62,000 nucleotides of DNA from Gnetum montanum (taxonomy: Eukaryota > Streptophyta > Gnetopsida > Gnetales > Gnetaceae), in NCBI GenBank assembly GCA_015680685.1, contig MNCI01023453.1:537410-599409 (forward strand), written 5' to 3'. Made by a program: the position numbers and the translations under genes. Positions within the stretch are counted from its first letter, which is position 1. Every line of letters starts with the position of its first letter. The notes under the pieces were generated by a model, which was given only the letters and a program-made list of their open reading frames with translations, had not been told where the DNA came from and searched no databases. Positions 21,978-32,633 of the stretch are shown here, one piece after another.

Positions 21978-23855
21978 TATGACATTCAAAAATGTCAATG
22001 GCTGGAACACCAAGAGGTTTATAGGCATATAGCCTAACCCCGAATCCATACAAGGGATGTGCTGGGAGAAACAAAAATGAGGTGCCCTAAATAGTCTAGT
22101 TAATTAGATAGGGACTTACATGGTGTAATAATAACCTTTTATAAAAATATTTTTTAATGAGCCTCATGTGAGAGCTGAGATAATGATCAAGAACATAACG
22201 TACCGTAACGTGAATATGCAAATGTGTATTGATAGTAAAAGAAAGTGCAAGAGTAAGGCTAAGAACTTTGAAAAAAATGTTAAGAATATAGAACTAGAGT
22301 TTTAAGGTGGTGAAATGCACTGTCCAAATATTGGGGAGCATACCTTTTGATTGAATAATGTTTGAAGTTGGTATGCAGTGTCAAATAGGCATAGTGGCAG
22401 TGTAGTGGTGCAGTCATAGTCTCTAAGATGTTACAAACGTAGTGTTAGTAGCTACAAAGGAGGCTGAACCTGCTAGGTTTGTAGTCATCACACTATGAGA
22501 GTGCAGGGAAGACTATATCATGGTACTTGGTAAAGTGTCAAGCTTGGGTGCTCAGGTGTTGGCGTAGTGAAGATGCTAGGAGTTCTCCAATTCTTGATGC
22601 TTAAAATGATTTTCCAAACAACCAAATAAATGTTGATTATCAGGGTATTTATAGGGCTAGGGTTAATGTGAGATGTAGATTGGATGTCATGTGGCTAGGG
22701 TCCCACATAGCATGGATGTGGACAAGTCACGTTAACATATTACACTCGGAATGTTAAGCTCAAAGTGTTATGCTTTGTAGGATAGGAATGGGAACTTAGA
22801 AACTACCAAACTGTGACAATACCACCTAGACTATAATGTGTTAGAGTCTGAGAGACCACCATGTACCTACAAACAATGCCAAAAAAATGCAACTTGGACT
22901 CTACACTCTAGGACTATGTCTTCCTCCTCTTCTGAGTAGGGTCAAGTGTAGGGACAATTTTGGGGATTAATGGGAGGTGCAAAAGTAAGGAACACTACTG
23001 ATCTTAGCTATTGGAGGGACATAAAAACTAAAATAGAGGTTGATTTTGAGTTTTAAAAGCTTCTAGTGGCTTTCGAAGACATTTTCCATGTGTCATGCTA
23101 TCTACGCTGCACAGTGTGATAAAGTGTAGCGTGAACACTTAGAAAATTTTTTGTAGATTTTGACTTGTCACACTATCTACACTACGTAGTGTAGCAAAGC
23201 ATAGCACTAGTGCTTCATCAAATTTTGATGAAACTTGCAATGTTTCTCCATGGCACACTGACGACACTCTAGGCTGTAGTAGGATAGGTAGCCTCGAAAC
23301 TCAAAAAATTTCTAAATGCATCTCCCATATCAAGATAGCTTGACAGATCCTTGTCCAATGCTTAGACAAAATTTTTCCCTAAAACTTATGAAGCTAGCAA
23401 CGATATGTAGCATAGTAGAGCATGATAGGCCTGAAAGATAGAAAATTTGCCAAACTATTTCATCCATCTTGAGCACTTTTGATAGACTCTAGCTTGATGC
23501 CTGGGTGAATTGGCAACCAGGAGATGTGTCAAGCTAGGTAAGCTAGAGAGCATAGCAAGCTTCATAGTTCGAGAGATAGAAAATTTGTCAAAGTTTTTGG
23601 TCCATCCCAAGTAGACCTTGACTACTTTTGGCTTGAGATTTGTGTATAATAGCCATGGAAGTGTGTGCTACCCTGGCTATGCTATGGAGTGTAGTAGGTA
23701 AACATAGAAAAAATTTGCAAAAATCAGGACTTCAAGTGTGCTACAATGTCTACGCTGCACAGCGTGATACTAGACTTAGAAACATATTGCCCAAATTTTG
23801 ACACTTAGACAAATCTATCATTGATTTGTGGGAGCCCAAAATTGGTGGTGTTTCA
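21978..23855 (-). repeat. 5' LTR of T1 (1878 bp)
   Basis: It aligns with the T2 LTRs, starting TATGACATTC beside the primer site and ending GGTGGTGTTTCA. A TATA box on the minus strand lies at 22646-22653. Decayed self-complementary clusters of the GCTACGTAGC type occur near 23090-23130, 23170-23205 and 23735-23770. The base after 23855 continues an exon of T3, which defines the boundary. Confidence 0.82.
22646..22653 (-). promoter_or_regulatory. LTR TATA box (T1)
   Basis: TATAAATA on the minus strand, at the same relative place as in the two T2 LTRs. Confidence 0.55.
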
Positions 23856-24430
23856 GGGATAGACATCGAAAGATCACAAAAAGAAATATAAGGATAATCA
23901 TGAGGCCTATATTAAGTAGTTAAAATAGGAGTCCACTAAATGGTGCAAGTTAGAGCTATTCATGAAGGGGATTCAAGTAGAGGGATTCTTGAAACTATTT
24001 GAAGGCTCTCTAACCATGGTTGATTTCCCATCTTCTCAAGTCTCTACTGCTTCTAGGGAGGTGACCACTATTATGTTTTTGTAGGATCCACCTACATGGA
24101 CTAAGATTGATGAAAGAAACATCTTGATAGGTATTAATTTATAGGAGGTGGACTGGGCCCACATGATCAAGAAACAAATCCTCCATCATTTAAAGGTTGG
24201 CCTTCAAAACCTACCACTAGAAAATGTTGCACCTAAGCCTTCCCAGGTTTTCTTATTTTATTTGTTTTAGCATATTTCATTTTATTTTGATTTAATTTAT
24301 AGTTTGTAATTTGGTTTCATACTTTGCTAATTATTACTTAAACTTTTGTTTTGTTGTGGTACAAGTACTAGGTGACATCGATGACCCCAATGGTAAAGAT
24401 GGAAGTGCTTCTTAGCATCCTCCAGTAGCC
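23856..24430 (+). pseudogene. Reverse gene of T3, 3' part (cut by T1)
   Basis: It starts inside the exon that in T1 and T2 follows the block KVYEWG, at a stretch like HKNHK (here SKDHK). It continues with a tail containing EVDWAHMIKKQILHHLKVGL, equivalent to VEDWTHMSKEEIL of T1. A GT...AG intron lies at 24247-24365 exactly where T1 and T2 have their last intron, and a short last exon ends near 24415. The third copy confirms that the gene belongs to family T and not to a chance insertion. Confidence 0.72.
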
Positions 24431-25329
24431 CCTTAGTACCATCTTTTGGTCATTACCCTTGGTTATCTCTATACTTTTTCTTATCATGTCATTGATGTTA
24501 TTGTGTTCTTTGTGGCTAGTGTTAGCTTATGATTTGGTTGATGGTTTATTGCTTAAAAGTTTGTGACACTATGTGACCTTGGTTACAGACATTTAAACTA
24601 TTATTATTATTTTTAAATTTAAATTTTATTTATATGTTTTAATGTTTAATGTTTTATATATGTTCGATGTTTTACAATTTTGTTCATGTCATAGGCTATG
24701 TTGGTTAACTTATGGGATTGTGATTGGTTATGAAAAGGTAAAATTAGCTATATGTGGGCTACTAGGGTGTGAAATAGGTTGTAAATGGTGATAAAATTTT
24801 TTTTAGTTTTAGGACATCATGGGACATGTGATGTTTTGACAATTTTAGGCCATGGTGGGCCCTATGTTTTGCAAATTTTAGGTTATGGAGGGTCCTAAAT
24901 TTTGCTAGTTTTGGGACATGGTGGACCCTATGATTTACCAATTTTGGTTCATGGAGAGCCCTATGATTTGCTAATTTTAGGCTATGGTAGGCCCTACATT
25001 TTGCTAGTTTTGGGCCATGGCAGGCCTACAATTTAAAAAGGAAACTTTTTATTAGTTTTTTATGTGTTTTAAAAAAATTATTAGTTTTTCATGTTTTAAA
25101 GGTTTTTTTTGATATTTTTCATATTTTTATGTTCTAAAATAAAAATGCATAAAAGGAAAATTGTAAAGATGGAAAAACCTTAGGCTATGTGTGAATTAAA
25201 GGTTAAAACAAAGTAAAAACAAAAGTCAATAAATGGTGCATACAAGTAACGTGAAAACTAGGCTAAAAGGGTTATAGCTAAAGAGGGACACATAGTTATA
25301 AGCACAAGGGCAAGCGGATCGAGGCATAC
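24431..25329. other. Spacer between reverse gene and protease in T3, with a 30-base repeat array
   Basis: A+T-rich sequence without coding trace. At about 24820-25030 there are six or more copies of a unit like TTGCTAGTTTTGGGCCATGG followed by (T/C)GGGCCCTA. It occupies the same place as the related arrays in T1 and T2. Confidence 0.65.
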
Positions 25330-25670
25330 ATTAATCATGCGAGTGGTTATTGTTCTTTGAAATATTAGGAAATGTGTATGGTCTACTTTCCACAATTCTA
25401 TATTCCCCATTTCCTTCACTAACTACGTTGAAGGGGAGCTCTTCCCATGGTGCATCCATGGCCCCATCATTGTTGGTTTCAACTTCTTGTGATCTATCGG
25501 GCTTCTTGAATTTTTGGTTAATAGTAGAAGTTTCTTCCTAAAACTTCACTTTGGATCCTTACTCTATGTTAACATTTTTTACTACCAAAGGAACCACATT
25601 GTCATCATGGATGATTATCTCACCTTCCTTGTAGGGTAGGTTAATGATTTTGATGGATTGATGAGGAAAT
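25330..25670 (-). pseudogene. Protease of T3, C-terminal part (cut by T2)
   Basis: The minus strand reads HQSIKIINLPYKEGEIIIHD near 25650, matching IHKEIHLPYKGGEVVIFGD of T1. The N-terminal part resumes at 42612. The cut is at the T2 target duplication. Confidence 0.75.
25666..25670. repeat. Target-site duplication of T2, left copy (GAAAT)
   Basis: GAAAT directly before the T2 LTR, repeated at 42612-42616 directly after it. Confidence 0.88.
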
Positions 25671-26286
25671 TGTAGCAACCGAAAATGTCGGTGGCTGGAA
25701 AATGCTGATAGGTCGTTGGTCGGTGACAGTCTCAACCCCATATCCGTGGGAGGGCCATGCTGGATGGAACTGATATGAGGCACCCTGAATGGTCTGGTTG
25801 ATCAGATAGGAACTTAGTCAGTGTCTATATAACCTTTTGTAATGTGTGATTTTAAAACAAGACCGATAGTGTGAAGTAATGCTTAAATGTAAAAGAGACA
25901 GTAAAAGAGACATAAAACAATGTAAAGATGTAATAATGAATAGGAGAAAAATTGAAATGCAGTTAGAAAATGCACCACTTCAAATCTATGACTTCGCTCT
26001 GTCAAAATGGATATAGTCGGTTGCACAACATTGAGAAATGTAGAGATCCCAAGCGTAACCAAGACATGTAGAGCGAGATGACTGTGTGCTTCAATGCGGG
26101 CTTAAGCATTAACAATGCAAAGTACTACCAAGGTGGTAGAAAAGGGCAAAGAAAAATGCCAATAGAGAATGCTAACTATTTACAATGTCAAACAAAAAGC
26201 TTACAATGCTCTAGGTTATAGTGCTAATTTGCTTGCTTGCAAAAAACCACCTGAGGGACCAACCCTTCGAGCGTTGATCATTGGGG

Positions 26287-26294
26287 TATTTATA
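26287..26294 (-). promoter_or_regulatory. LTR TATA box (T2, 3' LTR)
   Basis: TATAAATA on the minus strand, conserved in the T1 LTR and in the other T2 LTR. Confidence 0.6.
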
Positions 26295-26497
26295 GGACCA
26301 AGGGCACATGAAAGATGTAGTTTGGACACCATGTGCCTTGGGCTTATGCTAACCTATCTGTGCTGCATGTGCCTGTATGACTGTTGGGGGAGTTTGCCAC
26401 ATTGTAATTACAAGTTTGTCACATTGTAATTATGCTGTCAGAGAAATGGTGCAATTAGGTGAAATTCATTGATGTAGCATAACTGCTTGCCATGCTC

Positions 26498-27055
26498 TAC
26501 TATGCTTTGTAGCATAGCATGATTGTCATGGCATAGCATCTTGTCATGCTGTGCTATGCTACGTAGCATAGCGTAGTTGCCATCTTGAAGCAAAAGTTTG
26601 CGTCGTGTCCTGCTGCATGCATTGGAAACTTTTGAATCACGCTGACCGTTTATTGCATATTTGCTATGCTACGCTATGCTACGTAGCGTAGTGTAGCATA
26701 GCATAGTGACTAGCCTTAGTTGCAAAAAACGTCATCAATATGGAAACTTTTCCTCCCGCACCGCAAAACTTGCGAACTAGCTAATCCCACCCTTTAAATT
26801 TCCTTCTATCACTTTCACAGAATTGCTACGCCTCGCTACGCCATGTAGGTCAGCGTAGCATAGCAGTAGACATGGTCTGTTGCTTTCTGATGAAAGGAGA
26901 CATTGCTGAAGGACTTGAAGTTAGGCATGGGGAATTGATCATCTAGCTTTTGCTATGCTATGCTACGTTGTGTAGCACATCATAGCATAGCACTTCATTC
27001 TACAATCATTTTCTGAAGCTTGCTACACTACATAGCGAGGCGTAGCATAGCATAG
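26498..27055. repeat. GCTACGTAGC palindrome clusters in U3 of T2
   Basis: Five clusters occur at intervals of about 75-165 bases. The clearest, at 26664-26705, reads GCTATGCTACGCTATGCTAC followed by GTAGCGTAGTGTAGCATAGC, almost a perfect inverted repeat around ACGT. The 5' LTR has the same five clusters between 41805 and 42334. Confidence 0.85.
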
Positions 27056-27333
27056 AAAAATTTGGGACTTGGAAAACTTGTCAAACTATTTCACACATCC
27101 TGAGTGCTGCTAAAAACTCCATGCATTACTTCTGAGCAGGCTGTCATTTGGGTAAACTACTCAGGTGGGCAAGCAGGATGATCCGTAGAGCCTGTTTACA
27201 CCTAAAGTAGAAACTTTTCTGAACTGGCCAACCTGAATTCAGAGCATTCTTCTTCTAAAGAACTACCATAGCACTGTGTGAATTGTGAAGACCTGGTGTA
27301 GCTAGCGTGCCTTCGAATTTTTGAGGTGTTTCA

Positions 27334-27348
27334 TTGGCCCCTCTTTGT
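27334..27348 (-). other. Polypurine tract of T2
   Basis: The minus strand reads AAAGAGGGGCCAA directly before the 3' LTR, the expected plus-strand primer. Confidence 0.7.
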
Positions 27349-28424
27349 TAACGTTTGGAGGATGGGCTTGAGAGATGTTAACAAAGAATAAGAAACATCA
27401 TGGAAGGAAAAATGCTAACATTGTCGCTCGGTGATCGTCGGGACATCACTTGGCTATTCTTGAGAGTGTTTCATTGGAGTGAAAAGGCAAAGTAGGAAGG
27501 AAGGAGGTTAATGAGAAGGACAAAGATGAGGTTTAGCAAGATACCTCATTGGAGTGCTCATGAGGGAGTCGTTTGCATTTTCATCTTTTCTCTCACTGAC
27601 CTTCGACCTCTTGTAGGACAAGTGTCTTTCCTAGGATGCGTTGTGTTACATACGTGTAGGGTTTCGACCTACCTACAGATGCCTCCCATGTGGTGAGCTG
27701 TGTTACACATGTCATGGATTTTTTACAGATGATTCCCATGCGACGAGCTGTGTTACACACATCATGGAATTTTCACTCTGAAGTAGCCAAGCTAGTCGAG
27801 GCACTCACTTCGCAACGCTATAGCATTCGCTGCTATGGAAAGACGTACCCTCAGTCGATGAGAGGAAAGGTTGTGCTGGCTGCAAACATTATTGAAGCTC
27901 TTGGAAACCTTTTCTAGTGTGTGGTGTCCAAAGTAGAAAGGCTAGCATCGGCGTGGCAGAGTCAACGTCAAAGGTGCCGAGCATCGCTGTGAGTGCGAAT
28001 GCTCTAGAATCCCTGCCAAGGGCATGCATTCTTAGTTCAGCTATGGCATCAGCTACCACATAGCCAAATGCCATTGGTAGGGGGTTGGAGGATAACAATA
28101 TTGTGGTTGGGTCACAATAGTTCTAGAACTCAAGTAGTAGGCACTGACCAAGGAACTATCGTCAGGGCGATGGGCCGTGGAGATGATAGGTCCGAAGGGC
28201 CAATGTAATGTCGTACGACATCTCTAGAGGGTTAGCACAATGCCAAGGGTGGTGGCATCACATACATTCTATATCATGTCCCCATTGCATCATGAACTGT
28301 GTTATGAAGCTACAATGCCCCACCCCCATGTCGGCACTGTGCACGCTCGTTCGATGCGTACTCGGTGCAGGTGCATGCTAGGGATGTGACATGAACCCAG
28401 TTTAAGGTCTTGGTAGACTGTGTG
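27349..28424 (-). other. T2 region between integrase and 3' LTR
   Basis: About 1.1 kb. Short open stretches occur on both strands (for example 28098-27889 minus and 27511-27696 plus), but none shows a motif I recognise. T1's equivalent lies outside the window, so conservation cannot be used. Confidence 0.45.
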
Positions 28425-28690
28425 CTGATTTAGGGTCCTAGCAATCCACTATGCTAGTTTAATGTCCTAGTAGACCGTACATGCCATTTTAATGTTATAG
28501 CAGACATGCCATGCCAGTTTAGAGTCATAGCAGGCTTTCTGTGCTAGTTTAACATCGTAGCGGATGGTCATCGCCATTTTAACGTCATAGCAGACACTAC
28601 TTGTTGTTGTTGCTAGTTTAACGTCGTAGTGGATGCTACTATGGCCATGCCAGTTTAACGTCATAGCAGACGTTAGCTCGCCTATGCCAG
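28425..28690. repeat. Tandem array downstream of T2 integrase
   Basis: Seven or so units of 30-45 bases share CAGTTTAACGTCATAGCAGA with variants. On the minus strand the array is open and gives repeated short peptides like CYDVKLA or YDVKMA. It is similar in style to the array beside the protease but differs in sequence. Confidence 0.7.
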
Positions 28691-28734
28691 TTTTATGTTG
28701 TAGCAACCGGTTGCCTAACTCCTCCATGCACTTA

Positions 28735-31700
28735 GACGTAGTATGGCTTGAGGTATGAGTAATTCACTGGGTTGGTGAACTCGTTGTCATCCATATCCGC
28801 CAGCTTGAAGGCTCCATTCTAGAAGACTTTAGTGACCATGTAAGGGCCTTCCCAGTTGGTTGAGAATTTTCTCACATGCTTACAGATGACCTTGAGGATG
28901 AGGTCTCCCTTCTATACTAGTCGTCGATGCAGGTTTGCATGGTGCTTTTACTGCTGCTTACTTTGGTAGTGCTCTATGCGGCTCAGTGTTTGTGCGTGCT
29001 CCTCCTCTATCATGTCAAGGTCGATGATCCATGACTTTTTGTTCTGGGCTTCACTCACGACATCCAAGAAGATCATCTGGAGTGATGGTACCTACAACTC
29101 AATACGCAACATAGCTTCAGATTTGTAAACAAGGTTGTAAGGAGTCTTACTTGTTGCAGTTCTGCACGTCATCTTGTAGGCCCATAGAACATAGAGGATT
29201 TGCTCGTGGCACTACCTCTTGCTATTTTTGAGCATACACTTCAGCAAGTTGATGATGGAATTATTTGTAGCCTCTGCTTATCCATTCGCCTGTGGGGTAA
29301 TAGGGGGAGGAGAATGATTGCCTAATTCCTAGATTGCTATAGAAGGTTTAGGTTTTCGTACTACTAAATTGTGGCCAATTTTTGGTCACAATAGTCATTG
29401 GAAGCCCAAATTTCATTATGATGTTGTCTAGGATGAAGTGGAACATCTTCTAAGACATTGTCTTCCTCAAGGGGATAGCTTCCACCCACTTAGTAAAATA
29501 CTCAATGGTGGTGATAATGAAGCTATGCCCTACGGAGAACTTAGGCGTGATAGGTCTTATGAGGTCTAGTCCCCATCATTGGAAAGGCCACATGATTTGC
29601 ATTGGATGCAGGTTCATGGGTGAGACATGTATGACATTTGTGTATCTCTGGCATGTGTGACATGTCTTGACTTTTGATAGATAGTCATGCTCCATGTGGG
29701 GCCAATAGTACCCTAGGTGCCTAATTTTCTCATCCATAGCTCTAGGTACTATGTGTCTACCACATAGTCCCTCATGGACTTCATTAATTACCTTCTGCGT
29801 CTGCTACCCATCCACGCATGCTAGCAATATCCCATCGTAGGAACATCGGCACAGGGCTTCATTCCCCATAAGCTTATATTGTCGGGTGCACTTGCAGATC
29901 GTGTCTCTTTGAGCAGATGTCAATCCACTTGGGGGTTCTCCATGTTGCAGGTAGGCTTTAATGTTAGTGTACCACTCTTGGGTATCCACAACACTAATGG
30001 AGGTCACATGTCCCGCCTGAGTGATAGGCTCAGTACATTCGATAATCGAAGTTGGGAAGTTTGCAAATGAGTGTGGTGGAATATTTAATTCCAAAGTGGC
30101 TAAGGCATCTGTCATGGTGTTCTCCTTGCATGGCACGTGTCGCACATCTATGGTTGCAAATTGCTTAAGCAGGATTTTTGCTAGGTCTTAGTAGGGTTGC
30201 AGATAGGTAGCTTTGCAGGCATAGAACTTGGTGATTTGATTTACAACTAGTTGTGAATCACCACAGATTGTCAAGTGTTGTATGCGTAGTGCTTGGGCAG
30301 CTAAGAGGCCTCTAAGTAATCCCTCATACTCTACCACATTGTTAGTGTAGGGAAATGCAAAAATATAAGAAAATGGATGTATTTCCCCAAAGGGAAATGT
30401 GATGATGATGGCCGCACTACCTCCTCTCGTGGTTGAAGCACCATCGAAGTGTAAAGTGGCTTCTAGGTGCGATGGGACAATGTTGATAGTTCCAATGTGC
30501 TTGTCTGGGAATTTAGGATCTATGGTTGCCTAGGCGTCGATGGGCAAGGCTATGATTTGGGTCACTATGGCTTGACCCATCGTCGACAATTGACTTACAT
30601 AGTATAGGTTGAACTCTGCAGTTATTTCTTTCCATCAGGCTATCCAGATACTTTCGTATAAGTTGTTAGTGATAGCCCGAAGTATGTTGCTTTTGCAAAT
30701 GATGTTAGTTGTACTGCGAAATAGGTAATGCCTCCACTTTTTTAACACAAACACTAAGCCAAGGAAATTCCTCTCCACTTCATTGTATTTTTCCTCATGC
30801 GCTATTAGTGCATGACTTAAATAGTGCACTGGTATCTCAGATCCTTCGTCTCGTTTCTAATATAGTAATGCCACAATAGATGTGTCAGAGGTGGCATGGT
30901 AGATGAAGAAAGGCTAATCCCTCTATGGTAGATGCATAGTTGGGAGGTGTAAAAGCTCCTTCTTCAAGTCGTTGAAGGCCTATTGACAATGGGTTGTCCA
31001 CTCGAAGTTAACCCCTTTCTTCAGGAGATGTTGCATGGGGTGTAACTTGTCAATCAACTTTGCTATAAACCTTTGAATGAATTACATCCTACCTTGCAAC
31101 CCACGTTACTCCTTAAGGTTTTTGGGAGGTGCAAGGTTGACATTGGCCTTGACTTTATCAGGGTCCACTCGTACTCTAGCCTTTGATACCACGAATCCTA
31201 ACATGCATTCGGTTTTCACCCCGAAGATGCACTTCTTAGGATTGAGGCACAAGTCATGCATTTGACAACACTTGAGGACTACCCCTAGATTGTGTGGGTG
31301 ATTAGTTGCCTCCTTGGGCTTGACTTCTATATCATCCACATAGTTGTTTAATGTTTCTAGGATGTAGTTGCTGAAGATGTAGGTCATGGCTCCCTGGTAG
31401 GTTGCTTTCGCATTCTTGAGCCCGAAAGGCATCATGATGTAACAAAAGGTACCCCATGGGGTCATGAAGGTTGTAATGAGCTGATGCTATTGGTTAATGT
31501 GGATTTCATTATATCTAGAGAAACCATCCATGAAGGATAATAGAGCGTGACCAGCCATGGTGTCGATAAGTTGATCAATGCTTGGAAGTGGAAAATCGTC
31601 CTTGATTGTTGCTTTGTTCAGATCCTCGAAGTCTATACAGATTCGTATTCCTTCCATTTTCTTTGAACCATAATGATGTTGGACACCCATTCTGAGTAGT

Positions 31701-32216
31701 CAACCACATAGATGAAACCATCTTGGTATAGCTTCGTGATTTCATCCCTAATGGGTAGTGCAATTTCAGGTTTGGCCTTGTGAGCTTTCTGCTTTACTAC
31801 CTTTATGTGCGGGTCTAGGATGATGTTGTGTTGTATCAGCTGCGAATCTAAATCCATCATGTCACTGTACGACCATGTGAAGACACTGATGTTTTCTTGT
31901 AGAATATTGGCTATGTTTTCATGCATTTTTGCATCTAGGAGGAAGCTAAGTTTTAATGTTTTTACGTCCCCCTTGGACATGGTCACATGCATCTCGAAGA
32001 GAGGGTCCTCGATTACATCCCTAGCCTCTAAATCTAGGGTTTGAACTAGATGCTCGGGCTAGTCTAGGGATGCTTCTAAGGACGATATGGTGTTAGCCGT
32101 GGTTGACCCCCATTTGATTAGGTCAGGATTCAATTTTTTCGTGAGCTTGCTATGTGGGCTTGCTAATGTTAAGGGCATGGAGAGATCACAATGGATTTCC
32201 ATCTTTTGCTTAACTT
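28735..32216 (-). pseudogene. pol: pol of T2: RT, RNase H, archaeal-type RNase H, integrase
   Basis: Starting near 32216 there is a linker, then RT (about 31830-31060) with MPFGLKNAKATYQ and an intact YVDD motif near 31340. RNase H follows (about 31000-30600), then the archaeal-type RNase H (30490-30060) with FDGAS, EYEGLLRG and GDSQLVVNQ, which carry three of its acidic residues. The integrase HHCC region (near 29650) has CHTCQRY, the core has WGLDLIRPI and FTKWVEAIPL (near 29480), and the C-terminal domain has NWEGPY and YLKPYYV at 28740. A frameshift near 31650 and scattered stops make it inactive. Most of the RT to RNase H part remains in one frame. Confidence 0.9.
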
Positions 32217-32472
32217 GCCAAAATAAGATGAAAGCCTGGTTAAGAGGAACTTGTTAGCAGTAATCATGTATAATAAAAATTTGCAAAATTACGATGATAT
32301 GCAACTAGCGAAGTATGATGTAAACATTAAATTTTTCTAGTTTAAAGTCATGGCAAACTACTAAGGCATGAGGGTGAAGATCTGCTAAAGATGTAAAAAT
32401 TTCGATGCAAAAGTGTAAAATTGTGTAACTGTTAACATGTGAATGCCAAGCTACTAGTTTAGTGTTAACAGC
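32217..32472. other. Divergent upstream region between T2 pol and its reverse gene
   Basis: It aligns with 4316-4748 of T1 in part. Pol leaves to the left and the reverse gene to the right, so this short stretch would hold both the 5' end of pol and the promoter of the reverse gene. Confidence 0.5.
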
Positions 32473-32480
32473 TATAAATA
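32473..32480 (+). promoter_or_regulatory. TATA box of the reverse gene in T2
   Basis: TATAAATAGGG on the plus strand, about 160 bases before the first ATG with a long frame (32634). T1 has the same motif at 4749-4756. Confidence 0.65.
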
Positions 32481-32633
32481 GGGATTAAGCCTTGTTAAAC
32501 TTGCCACTTTCATCGTGAGAGCATAGAGCCCATATTCGGAGCAAAAAGTGATTTCGGAGTGCAGAGTGATTTTGTTAACAACGAGCAAAGCCATTTCCTG
32601 TATAGCAACGAGGAGAAGTTTGCAAGCGGGAAA

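Larger units (their letters stand above)
1526..23855 (-). mobile_element. T1: giant Tat/Ogre-like LTR retrotransposon with a reverse-strand gene, interrupted by A1 and A2
   Basis: On the minus strand the order is 5' LTR (23855-21978), primer site, gag (split by A2), protease, a plus-strand gene (4749-about 9830), then RT, RNase H, a second RNase H and integrase. A1 cuts the integrase at 1526, so the 3' LTR lies outside the window. Removing A2 (13750-21297 and one ATACC) restores a gag reading that aligns with T2 across the junction. T1 itself sits inside an exon of T3's reverse gene, with the right-hand target copy probably GGGAT at 23856-23860. Confidence 0.88.
25671..27333 (-). repeat. 3' LTR of T2 (1663 bp)
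   Basis: It begins TGTAGCAACC at 25671 and ends GAGGTGTTTCA at 27333, giving TG...CA termini on both strands. TATA lies at 26287-26294 (minus strand), so U3 is about 1040 bases. U3 contains five clusters of self-complementary sequence built from GCTA(C/T)G and its complement: about 26498-26578, 26661-26710, 26824-26868, 26951-26991 and 27018-27055. Confidence 0.9.

Noticed and set aside
32559-32633. Upstream start for exon 1 of the T2 reverse gene
   Set aside because: The extension begins with GTG, not ATG, and T1 does not support it; ATG 32634 is preferred.
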